The notes beneath the pieces are model-generated. The model searched no databases and had not been told where the DNA came from. It saw only the letters and a list, made by a program, of their open reading frames with translations. The position numbers and the translations under genes are program-made. Below, one piece after another: positions 1 to 6,112 of a stretch of 7,319 nt of DNA. Each line of letters starts with the position of its first letter. Position 1 is the first letter of the stretch. The stretch is from Micrococcales bacterium (lineage in GTDB: Bacteria; Actinomycetota; Actinomycetes; Actinomycetales; Dermatophilaceae): contig PMJN01000084.1 in NCBI GenBank assembly GCA_003157445.1, positions 1-7,319 on the forward strand. Direction: 5' to 3'.

Positions 1-297
1 CAACGCCAGTGGCTCGAGGCGTTCCCGCATCTGGTAGATGATGTCGACCCCGTCCATGTCGAGTAGCGGAACGCGCGCTCCCTTGTTGGCCTCATTCTCG
101 ATGAGTCCTTCGGCCTCCAACATGCGCAGCGCCTCACGGACGGGCAGTCGGCTGGCACCGAACCGCTCGGCGACCATAGCCTGCCGGACGCGTTGTCCGG
201 GCCTGATGTCTCCGTCGAGGATCGCTTGGCGTAGGTAGTCGGCGACCCGTTGGCTCGCCGGACCTGCCAATGTCTCAGAGAGCAATCCGGAACTCAT
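1..297 (-). CDS. GntR-family (FadR/FCD-type) transcriptional regulator, N-terminal part, cut by window edge
   Basis: The 99 visible codons encode the winged helix-turn-helix of a GntR regulator. A short leader (MSSGLLSETLAG) is followed by the first helix (QRVADYLRQAILDGDIRPGQ) and then the recognition region AERFGASRLPVREALRMLEAEG. The wing follows with ENEANKGARVP. This pattern (IxxGxxxPGxxL/V, SRxPVREALRxLxxEGL) is diagnostic of the family. The segment after the wing (DMDGVDIIYQMRERLEPLAL) matches the start of the FCD ligand-binding domain typical of the FadR subfamily, but the rest lies beyond base 1. The ATG at 297 overlaps the TGA of the VOC gene (ATGA), so the two genes are probably transcribed together and translationally coupled. 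By position it most likely controls the divergent promoters in 819-971. The effector is unknown. These regulators often bind organic acids that are substrates or products of the neighbouring enzymes, but this is inference here. Confidence 0.93.
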   Translation of the reverse strand, partial: MSSGLLSETLAGPASQRVADYLRQAILDGDIRPGQRVRQAMVAERFGASRLPVREALRMLEAEGLIENEANKGARVPLLDMDGVDIIYQMRERLEPLAL

Positions 298-818
298 GAC
301 GGCCTCACGCTGCCCCGTTGCGGGTTCTTGCTCTGTTGCCGGTCAAATGCCTTTCCGTTCGGGTACGACACCAGCTCGAACTGCAGCCCCCAAGGAGCCA
401 GGAAGTAGACCCATCGCTGGCCGAGGTTGTGTCCCGTGCTCGCGGTCGGTTCGCCGAGCACGGTGACGCACTGGCCCTTGAGGTAGTTCACGGCGGCGTC
501 GAGGTCGTCGACGTACAGCGCGATGTGATGCCCGCCGACGTCACTGTTCTTCGGGACGGCAGTGCGCTGGCCGGGGCATGTGTATCGGAAGACCTCGAAG
601 ATCGCCTGCCCCCCGCAGCGGAAGAAGCGGTTTTCTGGAACCGTTGCGCGGGGGTGCACACCCAGGTGCTCGCTCATCCAGTCGCCGTCGTCCTGGAAAG
701 GGCCCAGTGAGTAGAGATACTCGCAGCCGAGCACGTCCACCAGGAACCGTGTTGCCTCCTCGAGATCGGGCACAGTGAATCCAACGTGATCGAGCTGGCG
801 TAATCCAGGCAGTCCCAT
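294..818 (-). CDS. VOC-superfamily metalloenzyme (glyoxalase/extradiol dioxygenase fold)
   Basis: This 174-residue protein has two beta-alpha-beta-beta-beta modules of the vicinal oxygen chelate fold. The first begins LDHVGFTVPDLEEATRF (residues 9-25) and the second begins GGHHIALYVDDLDAAVNYL (95-113). The usual four metal-ligand positions are all filled: His11, Glu75 (IFEVF), His98 (HHIAL) and Glu148 (LQFELVSY). A divalent-metal enzyme is therefore expected rather than a metal-free binding protein. The substrate cannot be read from the sequence. The motifs DWM, NSDVGGHH and RWVYF-PWG-ELVSYP occur in proteins annotated as lactoylglutathione lyase-like and in cyclitol epimerases of the CetB type, and these are possibilities only. 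The start ATG at 818 is supported by AGGAG eight bases upstream. The gene heads a minus-strand unit with the gntR gene, is divergent from the E1/E2 genes, and probably shares their inducer or acts on a related metabolite. Confidence 0.88.
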   Translation of the reverse strand: MGLPGLRQLDHVGFTVPDLEEATRFLVDVLGCEYLYSLGPFQDDGDWMSEHLGVHPRATVPENRFFRCGGQAIFEVFRYTCPGQRTAVPKNSDVGGHHIALYVDDLDAAVNYLKGQCVTVLGEPTASTGHNLGQRWVYFLAPWGLQFELVSYPNGKAFDRQQSKNPQRGSVRPS

Positions 819-851
819 CTGCGGTGCTCCTCACGACAACGAATGGATCCA

Positions 852-870
852 ATACATCATAGACAAGTAT
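852..870. promoter_or_regulatory. candidate operator: imperfect dyad between divergent genes
   Basis: The sequence ATACATCATAGACAAGTAT has ATAC/GTAT ends related by twofold symmetry, with a partly symmetric centre. On the minus strand it reads ATACTTGTCTATGATGTAT, and its TTGT half resembles the TNGT half-sites bound by FadR-type GntR repressors. It covers the -10 hexamer proposed for the VOC gene, so occupancy by the neighbouring GntR protein would block that promoter. The symmetry is imperfect and no binding consensus for this protein is known. Confidence 0.3.
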
Positions 871-885
871 CTCTCATGCGGTCCA
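856..885 (-). promoter_or_regulatory. candidate sigma-70-type promoter of the VOC-gntR unit
   Basis: On the minus strand a -35-like TGGACC (880-885, four of six to TTGACA) and a -10-like TATGAT (856-861, five of six to TATAAT) are 18 bases apart. Transcription would begin near 849 and leave a leader of about 30 bases before the ATG at 818, which contains the AGGAG ribosome binding site. Hexamer matches of this quality can arise by chance in AT-richer DNA. No equally good promoter was found for the plus-strand E1 gene in the same interval. Confidence 0.35.
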
Positions 886-961
886 CACGAACAGATATTC
901 AAAGTGGACTAGAAATTGGATCCCATCCTGTGGCACGCTTGGTGTTAACAATCCAAACTGT

Positions 962-971
962 GGAGCGTGTG
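962..971 (+). promoter_or_regulatory. ribosome binding site setting the E1 start at 972
   Basis: GGAG at 962-965 lies six bases before the ATG at 972, which is ideal spacing. The in-frame ATG at 843 has no such sequence and would add 43 residues encoded by AT-rich, promoter-like DNA with no resemblance to E1 proteins. This site is the main reason for choosing the downstream start. Confidence 0.7.
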
Positions 972-3152
972 ATGACCGAGCACAGACAACTCACCCAGGC
1001 TGCTCCGTGGGTAGAGCTCATCGCTACCACCGAGGACTGGGACCGCGCTGAGGCTGCGTTGCTCGTCGCGATGCTCAACCAGCTGGTACTGATCCGCACG
1101 TTCGAGGAGTACGTCCTGGAGCTCGCCGGCGCGGGTCTGGTCCACGGACCGGCACACTCAAGCATCGGGCAGGAGGGTGGTGCTGTCGGCTCCATCCTGT
1201 GCCTGAGCAGTCAAGACGTCGTCAACGGCTCACACCGCGGTCACCACCAGTTCCTGGCTAAGGCACTTTCACACGTCGCGCCCAAGGGTCTTGACCTCAC
1301 CGCAGACCTGCCGGATGAGGTTCGCACCGTGCTGCTTCGTACTCTCGGCGAGATCTGTGGCCTGTCTCGGGGATACAGCCACGGACGCGGGGGTTCCATG
1401 CACCTGCAGTGGAAGGAAGCAGGCGCGATGGGCACCAACGCCATCGTCGGAGGCGGCGTGCCGCAGGCCGCAGGTTTTGCCTGGGCGAATCGGCAAGCCG
1501 GCACGGACGCTGTGTCGGTCACCTATTTCGGGGATGGTGCGGTCAACATCGGTTCAACGCTGGAGACGTTCAACCTCGCCTCCGCCTGGCACCTGCCGAT
1601 CTGCTTCTTCATCGAGAACAACCGCTACGCCGTCTCGACCAACGTGGCCGAGGCGACCGGGGAACCGCGGTTGTCGGCGCGTGGCCTAGGGTTCGCCATC
1701 CCGAGCTGGAAGGTTGACGGGATGGACCCACTGGCCGTCCACCTCGCTATGCAAGAGGCGCTTGCACACATGCGTGCCGGCAATGGACCAACCATGATCG
1801 AGGCAGATACCTACCGGTACTTTCACCAGAACGGCCCATATCCGGGGAGCGCGTTCGGATACCGTTCCAAGGCGGAGGAGGCGCAATGGCGAGCGCGCGA
1901 CCCTATTGCGCAGGTCGCCGGCCACTTGGTGCGCCGAGGCATTGTGAGCCAGTCGGGCGTCGAGGAGATCGTCAGGCGCGCCAAGCAGGTCATGGCCGAG
2001 ACAGGCCAGGTCCTTGTCGAGCCGCTGCCCGGTGGTAAGCCGGGGCAGCGCCGGATCAAGCCGGCGGAGTGGCCGGACCCGGCCTTCGTCGACGTTGGGG
2101 TCCGAGGCGATCTGAGCGAGTTCGACGACGCACACCTAGCTGAGCGCGACACCTTCGGCGGCGAGATCGTGCAGCAGAAGTTCATCGACGCAGTGGCTGG
2201 CGTGATGGCGCGTCGGATGCAGACCGACGAGACCATCGTGGTGATGGGTGAGGATGTGCACCGACTCAATGGCGGGACGAACGGTGCCACCAGAGGTTTG
2301 AAGGAGGCCTATCCCGACCGGGTCCTCGGCACACCGATCAGCGAGAATGCATTCGCGGGTCTGGGGGGCGGAATCGCGCTCGACGGCCGGTTCAAGCCAG
2401 TGGTGGAGTTCATGTACGCCGACTTCATGTGGGTGGCCGCCGACCAGCTCTTCAACCAGATCGGTAAGGCCCGGCACATGTTCGGGGGCGACGGTGAGGT
2501 GCCGTTTGTGCTGCGCAGCAAGGTAGCCACAGGCACCGGTTACGGGTCGCAGCATTCAATGGACCCAGCCGGGATCTTCGCCACGGCCCCAGGCTGGCGG
2601 ATCGTCGCACCATCGACGCCTTTCGACTATGTGGGCTTGATGAACAGTGCCCTGCGGTGCAAGGACCCTGTCGTCGTCCTCGAGCACGTGGACCTGTACA
2701 CGTCAACGGGGGAAGGCCCGGTGGGCGACCTCGACTACTGCCTGCCCGTGGGCAAGGCCGCCGTCCGGCGCAAGGGATCACAGATCACCGTGATCACATA
2801 CCTCTCGATGGTTCACCACGTCCTTGAGGCTGTCGCACAGCTTGGTAACGTCGACGCCGAGGTGATCGACCTGCGCTGGCTCGATCGCGCCAGCATCGAC
2901 TGGGACACCATCGGGGAGAGCATCAAGAAGACCAACAATGTGCTGATCGCCGAACAGGGTGCCCTCGGGACGTCCTATGGGGCCTGGCTGGCTGACGAGA
3001 TCCAACGGCGGTTCTTCGACTGGCTCGACCAGCCGGTGCAACGAGTGACCGGTGGCGAGGCCTCGCCGAGCATCAGCAAGGTCCTGGAGCGGGCGGCGAT
3101 CGCGCTGAGCGACGAAGTCGCCGAGCGGCTCTCGCAGATCACGGCGTCCTGA
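972..3152 (+). CDS. fused alpha/beta E1 component of a thiamine-diphosphate 2-oxoacid (or acetoin) dehydrogenase complex
   Basis: From the ATG at 972 the protein has 726 residues and joins E1-alpha to E1-beta in one chain. The alpha half (about 30-340) has GRGGSMH (138-144) and the ThDP/Mg motif GDGAVN (187-192), closed by Asn-Asn at 216-217. It also has the TYRYFHQN and RDPI segments of the loop that covers the active site. A linker of about 50 residues (352-402) leads to the beta half, which has GEDV (426-429), the conserved Glu458 of PISENAFAG, MFGG, and His528 in GSQHS. The GRGGSMH and MFGG motifs favour the pyruvate/acetoin group over branched-chain dehydrogenases. The enzyme would decarboxylate or cleave its substrate and transfer the acyl group to the lipoyl arm of E2, whose gene starts one base after this stop. 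Fused E1 proteins are known in several phyla. The substrate is undetermined, and no E3 gene is nearby. Confidence 0.93.
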   Translation: MTEHRQLTQAAPWVELIATTEDWDRAEAALLVAMLNQLVLIRTFEEYVLELAGAGLVHGPAHSSIGQEGGAVGSILCLSSQDVVNGSHRGHHQFLAKALSHVAPKGLDLTADLPDEVRTVLLRTLGEICGLSRGYSHGRGGSMHLQWKEAGAMGTNAIVGGGVPQAAGFAWANRQAGTDAVSVTYFGDGAVNIGSTLETFNLASAWHLPICFFIENNRYAVSTNVAEATGEPRLSARGLGFAIPSWKVDGMDPLAVHLAMQEALAHMRAGNGPTMIEADTYRYFHQNGPYPGSAFGYRSKAEEAQWRARDPIAQVAGHLVRRGIVSQSGVEEIVRRAKQVMAETGQVLVEPLPGGKPGQRRIKPAEWPDPAFVDVGVRGDLSEFDDAHLAERDTFGGEIVQQKFIDAVAGVMARRMQTDETIVVMGEDVHRLNGGTNGATRGLKEAYPDRVLGTPISENAFAGLGGGIALDGRFKPVVEFMYADFMWVAADQLFNQIGKARHMFGGDGEVPFVLRSKVATGTGYGSQHSMDPAGIFATAPGWRIVAPSTPFDYVGLMNSALRCKDPVVVLEHVDLYTSTGEGPVGDLDYCLPVGKAAVRRKGSQITVITYLSMVHHVLEAVAQLGNVDAEVIDLRWLDRASIDWDTIGESIKKTNNVLIAEQGALGTSYGAWLADEIQRRFFDWLDQPVQRVTGGEASPSISKVLERAAIALSDEVAERLSQITAS

Positions 3153-3153
3153 C

Positions 3154-4377
3154 ATGGCCCGGTTGCTGCGCATGCCCGAGGTTGCGGCCAACGCGGTGGA
3201 AGCAGTGCTGTCCCAGTGGCCGATCCCCGAGAACACGCCCTTCAGGGCAGGAGAGACCATTGCAACGGTTGAGACCGAGAAAGCGGTCGTCGACGTACCA
3301 GCCGACGCAGACGGGGTGATCCTGAAGACTCTGGTCTCCCCAGGTGCGGTGGTTGAGGTCGGAGCTGCGATCTCGCTGATCGGAGAGCCAGGCGAGCAGG
3401 TCAAGGACCTCGGTGCGCTGCTGTCCGAGCTCGGGGTGCGCTTGGAGGCCATCTCCTCAACCACGACCTCGTCGTCCTCCGGCGGTATGGCCAATGGAAG
3501 GGGTACGCGCGTCTTCAGCAGTCCCCTTGCCCGACGTCTGGCCAAGGAGGCGGGCTTGTCGATCAAAGACATCAACGGAAGTGGTCCGGGAGGTCGGATC
3601 GTGCGACGAGACGTCGAGCAGGCAGCCTTGGCCACGTCAAGAACCACATCAGGGACCCCGTCAGCGGCGGCGGCAGCACACGAGGACATCCCGCACACAC
3701 GACTGCGCCGCGCCGTCGCGGCTCGGCTGAGCCAGAGCACGCGGGATGCGCCGCACTTCTTCCTGCGCGGGACCGCCCGTGTCGACAAGCTGCTCAAGCT
3801 GCGAGCGCGCCTCAACGCCTCAGATGCGGGCTCGGGCAATGACTCGGGCCGGATCAGCATCTCGATCAACGATCTGGTGGTGACGGCAGCGGCGCGCGCC
3901 CATGTTCTGGTGCCCGCGATGAACGTGGTCTGGGCCCCCGATGCGGTGCGGTCGTTCTCCGGGGTTGACATCGCCGTGGCCGTGATCACCGACCGCGGCC
4001 TGCTCACCCCGGTGCTGCGCAACGTGGGCCAGATGACCCTGTCGGCGCTCGCCGCGGCCACCAGCGACCTGGTCGGTCGGGCCAGGTCGGGCCACCTGCA
4101 CCAAGAGGAGCTGGAGGGCGGCACGTTGACCGTCACGAACCTTGGCATGTTCGGCACCGAGAGCTTCGCGGCAATCATCAACCCGCCGCAAGCCGCAATC
4201 CTGGCAGTCGGTGCTGCGCTGCACAAACCCATCGTCGCCAAGGGGAAGCTGAAGGTGGGAACGGTCATGAGCTTCACACTTTCGGTCGACCACCGGCCCA
4301 TAGACGGAGCAACTGCCGCGCAGTGGATGGCCGCATTCATATCGCTTCTGGAAGAACCGGTGAGGATCCTTCTCTGA
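3154..4377 (+). CDS. dihydrolipoamide acyltransferase (E2 component) with one lipoyl domain
   Basis: This 407-residue E2 has all three standard parts. The N-terminal lipoyl domain (about 1-80) carries the lipoylation lysine Lys43 in VETEKAVVDV. A Ser/Thr-rich linker follows, and then a peripheral subunit-binding domain (about 120-158, SSPLARRLAKEAGLSIKDI...GPGGRIVRRDV) that docks E1 or E3. After a second Ala/Ser/Thr-rich linker comes the trimer-forming catalytic domain (about 175-407). It has TNLGMFG and ends with the acyltransferase signature DHRPIDG, with catalytic His380 and Asp384. It moves the acyl group from the lipoyl arm to coenzyme A. The ATG follows the E1 stop by a single base and has no clear ribosome binding site of its own, so translation is probably coupled to E1. 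The intact lipoyl lysine, binding domain and active site argue for a working complex that uses an E3 encoded elsewhere. The acyl group is not determined by the sequence. Confidence 0.94.
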   Translation: MARLLRMPEVAANAVEAVLSQWPIPENTPFRAGETIATVETEKAVVDVPADADGVILKTLVSPGAVVEVGAAISLIGEPGEQVKDLGALLSELGVRLEAISSTTTSSSSGGMANGRGTRVFSSPLARRLAKEAGLSIKDINGSGPGGRIVRRDVEQAALATSRTTSGTPSAAAAAHEDIPHTRLRRAVAARLSQSTRDAPHFFLRGTARVDKLLKLRARLNASDAGSGNDSGRISISINDLVVTAAARAHVLVPAMNVVWAPDAVRSFSGVDIAVAVITDRGLLTPVLRNVGQMTLSALAAATSDLVGRARSGHLHQEELEGGTLTVTNLGMFGTESFAAIINPPQAAILAVGAALHKPIVAKGKLKVGTVMSFTLSVDHRPIDGATAAQWMAAFISLLEEPVRILL

Positions 4378-4404
4378 GCTCTCCACAACTGCCATGGTCA
4401 TCAG

Positions 4405-4782
4405 ATTGTCGGACAGGCGGGCACCGATTCTGGACTGGTTCTGGCGGTACTGGTCTCGTGCCAGTTCCCAATGACCTCGGACAGCTGCGTCATGAACGTG
4501 TCGATGGCTTCTGGTGCCGCGGACCTGGGCGCATGCATCACCGGTATCGCAACGGCGATCACGCTTTACACCTTGTTCATGGGATCAACGATGATCACCG
4601 GGGCCAAGGTCAAGACGTTCTTGGGCCGCCGGCGGGCGGTCTCCTTCTTCACCGGACGGATCCCGACAATGGTTCCCGGCGCAGCGAAAGCCAAGACCGC
4701 CGGAAACCCAAGTGATAATCGAGGTTCCGAGCGGGTCTTAGCCTGGCAGGGTGATGCTGAGGGTGAATGTGTGGCTGGCTAA
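4405..4782 (+). pseudogene. remnant of a DHA2-type MFS transporter, apparently internally deleted
   Basis: The plus frame starting after the E2 stop stays open to the TAA at 4782 and contains a recognisable MFS N-terminal piece. A first membrane helix (GLVLAVLVSCQFPMTSDS, from 4432) is followed by VMNVSMA and then a second helix, ITLYTLFMGSTMITGAKV (4558-4611). Next comes the loop motif ending LGRRRA (4621-4638), equivalent to MFS motif A. In full-length transporters more than 300 further residues follow. Here the frame jumps directly to VSFFTGRIPTMVPG (4639-4680), which resembles the cytoplasmic tail after the last helix of such proteins. That suggests a deletion of the middle of the gene. 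No start codon with a ribosome binding site precedes helix 1, and the first in-frame ATG (4471) lies inside the homologous region. The tail after about 4715 is unlike any protein I recognise. The family assignment rests on recalled motifs and was not searched. A real short membrane protein is a less likely alternative. Confidence 0.6.
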
Positions 4783-4784
4783 GA
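4736..4784. terminator. possible bidirectional terminator between convergent units
   Basis: TCTTAGCC (4736-4743) and GGCTAAGA (4777-4784) form a perfect 8-bp inverted repeat with a 33-base loop, placed just past the stop of the minus-strand regulator and near the end of the plus-strand remnant. It lacks a T-tract on either strand and the loop is long, so the assignment rests mainly on position. Confidence 0.3.
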
Positions 4785-4796
4785 AGACCAGATCCG

Positions 4797-6056
4797 CTAC
4801 CATCCAGACCGCCCTGACCGCAGAACCAGGTTAGCCCCCGGCGGGTCTGGGTGGCCCAGCTCCCGGTCGAGCCTGGCCAGCTGACCGGTTACCAGCGGAC
4901 GCAGCGGGGAGCCCGGGCCGAGAGCTTTCAGCTGTGCCTGCCACATGACGTAGTCGTCTGCGCCCCAGGCCGAACGGGTCCAGGTGGACATCAGGTCGGG
5001 CTCGCGGCTGCCAAGCACAGCCTGGCGCAATGACGCTTCGATGTTCTCACGCAGCCGCACCACGCCCGGCGCAGTTGAGGCTGGCAGCAAGGGGCCGCGG
5101 TAGGCCCTCAACGCTGCAGCCACCTCACCGACCGCGAGATGAGCCTCGACGGCAAGCCAGTCAGCGGTGAGCTCGGCCACCAGACGGTATGGCCGCGAAG
5201 CCAGCAGTTCCTCCCCGAGAAGGTTACGCAGCCGGTTGAGCTCGGCCCGCAGCGTCGAAGCGCTGCTGTCCTCCTCATAGAGCAGAACAGCGAGCTCATC
5301 CCCGGACAGTCCGCGGGCTGCTGAGGCCAGCAGAAGGAGGATCTCGCTGTGGCGGGGGCTCAGTCGGGTCGAGCGCCTCTTACCGTTGCCGCTGACGATG
5401 GTCAGCAATGAGTCGGTCCGCCCCAGAGACTCCAGTACCACAAAGAGCCCGCCGCCGTGGGGCCGCTCCCTTGCGCCATAAGAAGCCAGCTCCCGGGCGA
5501 GCTCTGCCTCAGCCATCCGCGCCGCAGCCCGCACCATTGCCATGGTCTGCGGCATCACGACATCTTCGCCGCCTGTGATATCCAGGACGCCCAGCAAAGC
5601 TGAGGTTTCGGGGTCATGAATGGGTGTGGCCGCACAACTCCAGCGCTGCACCGAGCGCCTGAAGTGCTCGCTGCCAATGACTCGTACAGACTGGTCGAGG
5701 GCCAATGCCATGCCGGGCGCACTGGTGCCGGAAAGTCGCTCATCCCAGTTGCTGCCCTCGACGAAGCCGATCGACTCCGCCCGGCGCAGCAGACCTGATG
5801 AGCCACAGATCCAGAGCAGCTGCCCGGCGGCGTCGGACACCGCCATGATCGAGTCGCAGTCTCGGGCAGCCTGTCCCAGGACGTCATCCAGCAGTGGGAA
5901 AACCTGCGCCAGCGGATGGGCCTCCCGGTAGTCGCGCAGTGCGTCAGCGGGAAGGGTGATCGGAGCATCGACGGTGTCAGCATGCACGCCGGCGGCGGCC
6001 GAGCGAAACCACGACTCAGTCACCTGGGCGCGCACACTCTTGGGAACCATGCCCAC
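4797..6056 (-). CDS. AcoR-like GAF sensor fused to a C-terminal winged-helix DNA-binding domain
   Basis: The 419-residue protein starts like AcoR-type activators (VRAQVTESWFRS, about 8-19). A GAF domain follows at about 60-165, with the hallmark run GFVEGSNWDERLSGTSAPG, then GSEHF, the WSCAATPIHDPET segment and LLGVLDITGG. Classical AcoR/SigL-dependent activators continue into an AAA+ domain and a Fis helix-turn-helix, and neither is present. Instead residues about 230-300 (LSPRHSEILLLLA...SGDELAVLLYEE...STLRAELNRLRNLLG) look like an OmpR/SARP-type winged helix. A helical segment (about 300-345, AVGEVAAALRAYRGPLLP) recalls the start of a bacterial transcriptional activation (BTAD) domain. It probably senses a small metabolite and controls the adjacent alcohol/aldehyde dehydrogenase genes; this is inference from position. 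The GTG at 6056 is chosen because GGGG lies eight bases upstream. ATG 6050 is an alternative start two codons in. The gene follows adhP on the same strand, and the 3' end converges with the E2 side. Confidence 0.85.
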   Translation of the reverse strand: MGMVPKSVRAQVTESWFRSAAAGVHADTVDAPITLPADALRDYREAHPLAQVFPLLDDVLGQAARDCDSIMAVSDAAGQLLWICGSSGLLRRAESIGFVEGSNWDERLSGTSAPGMALALDQSVRVIGSEHFRRSVQRWSCAATPIHDPETSALLGVLDITGGEDVVMPQTMAMVRAAARMAEAELARELASYGARERPHGGGLFVVLESLGRTDSLLTIVSGNGKRRSTRLSPRHSEILLLLASAARGLSGDELAVLLYEEDSSASTLRAELNRLRNLLGEELLASRPYRLVAELTADWLAVEAHLAVGEVAAALRAYRGPLLPASTAPGVVRLRENIEASLRQAVLGSREPDLMSTWTRSAWGADDYVMWQAQLKALGPGSPLRPLVTGQLARLDRELGHPDPPGANLVLRSGRSGW

Positions 6057-6065
6057 AATTAGAAC

Positions 6066-6094
6066 CCCGGTTGACGTGTTCTACGACAACCGGG
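6066..6094 (-). promoter_or_regulatory. hairpin between adhP and the regulator gene, overlapping the regulator's Shine-Dalgarno
   Basis: Arms CCCGGTTG (6066-6073) and CAACCGGG (6087-6094) pair perfectly over 8 bp. After one mismatch the stem continues with CGT/ACG, closing a small loop. In minus-strand RNA the 3' arm runs into GGGG and then UUCUAAUU before the GTG start at 6056. It could be an imperfect terminator of adhP, a structure that hides the ribosome binding site and keeps regulator levels low, or a DNA operator. The sequence shows the dyad clearly but does not decide among these roles. Confidence 0.55.
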
Positions 6095-6112
6095 CCCAAC
6101 TGGTGGAGCGGG

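Larger units (their letters stand above)
845..923. repeat. 9-bp inverted repeat flanking the divergent promoter region
   Basis: GGATCCAAT at 845-853 is matched exactly in inverted orientation by ATTGGATCC at 915-923, with 61 bases between the arms. The hexamer ATCCAA recurs a third time at 951-956, just upstream of the E1 ribosome binding site. There it forms part of a TTGG...CCAA dyad (939-956) that also encloses the palindrome TGTTAACA (943-950). Paired or tripled sites in a divergent promoter could be regulator binding sites, but each arm contains the self-complementary GGATCC, so chance similarity is not excluded. Confidence 0.35.

Noticed and set aside
843..971. In-frame N-terminal extension of E1 from ATG 843
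   Set aside because: It has no ribosome binding site and AT-rich non-coding-like composition, and it overlaps promoter and dyad elements. ATG 972 has a well-spaced GGAG.
2778..4388. A 536-codon open frame on the minus strand opposite E2 and the end of E1
   Set aside because: It is antisense to two strongly supported enzymes, its translation is low-complexity Arg/Ser/Ala-rich with no recognisable motif, and long antisense frames are expected in high-GC coding DNA.
4394..4474. Short frame MVIRLSDRRAPILDWFWRYW... as a possible start of the MFS remnant
   Set aside because: It has no ribosome binding site, ends after 26 codons, and does not resemble a transporter N-terminus.
4323..4715. A 130-codon plus-strand frame overlapping the end of E2 and the intergenic stretch
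   Set aside because: It starts inside E2 in another frame, and its translation has no recognisable motifs, whereas the frame in register with E2 shows MFS-like helices.
4500..4716. Minus-strand frame with GC-rich third positions (ATIVGIRPVKKET-like segment) as a hidden gene
   Set aside because: In this frame third positions coincide with those of the plus frame, so the composition is not independent evidence. It is broken by a TAA and has no family resemblance, while the plus frame matches MFS motifs.
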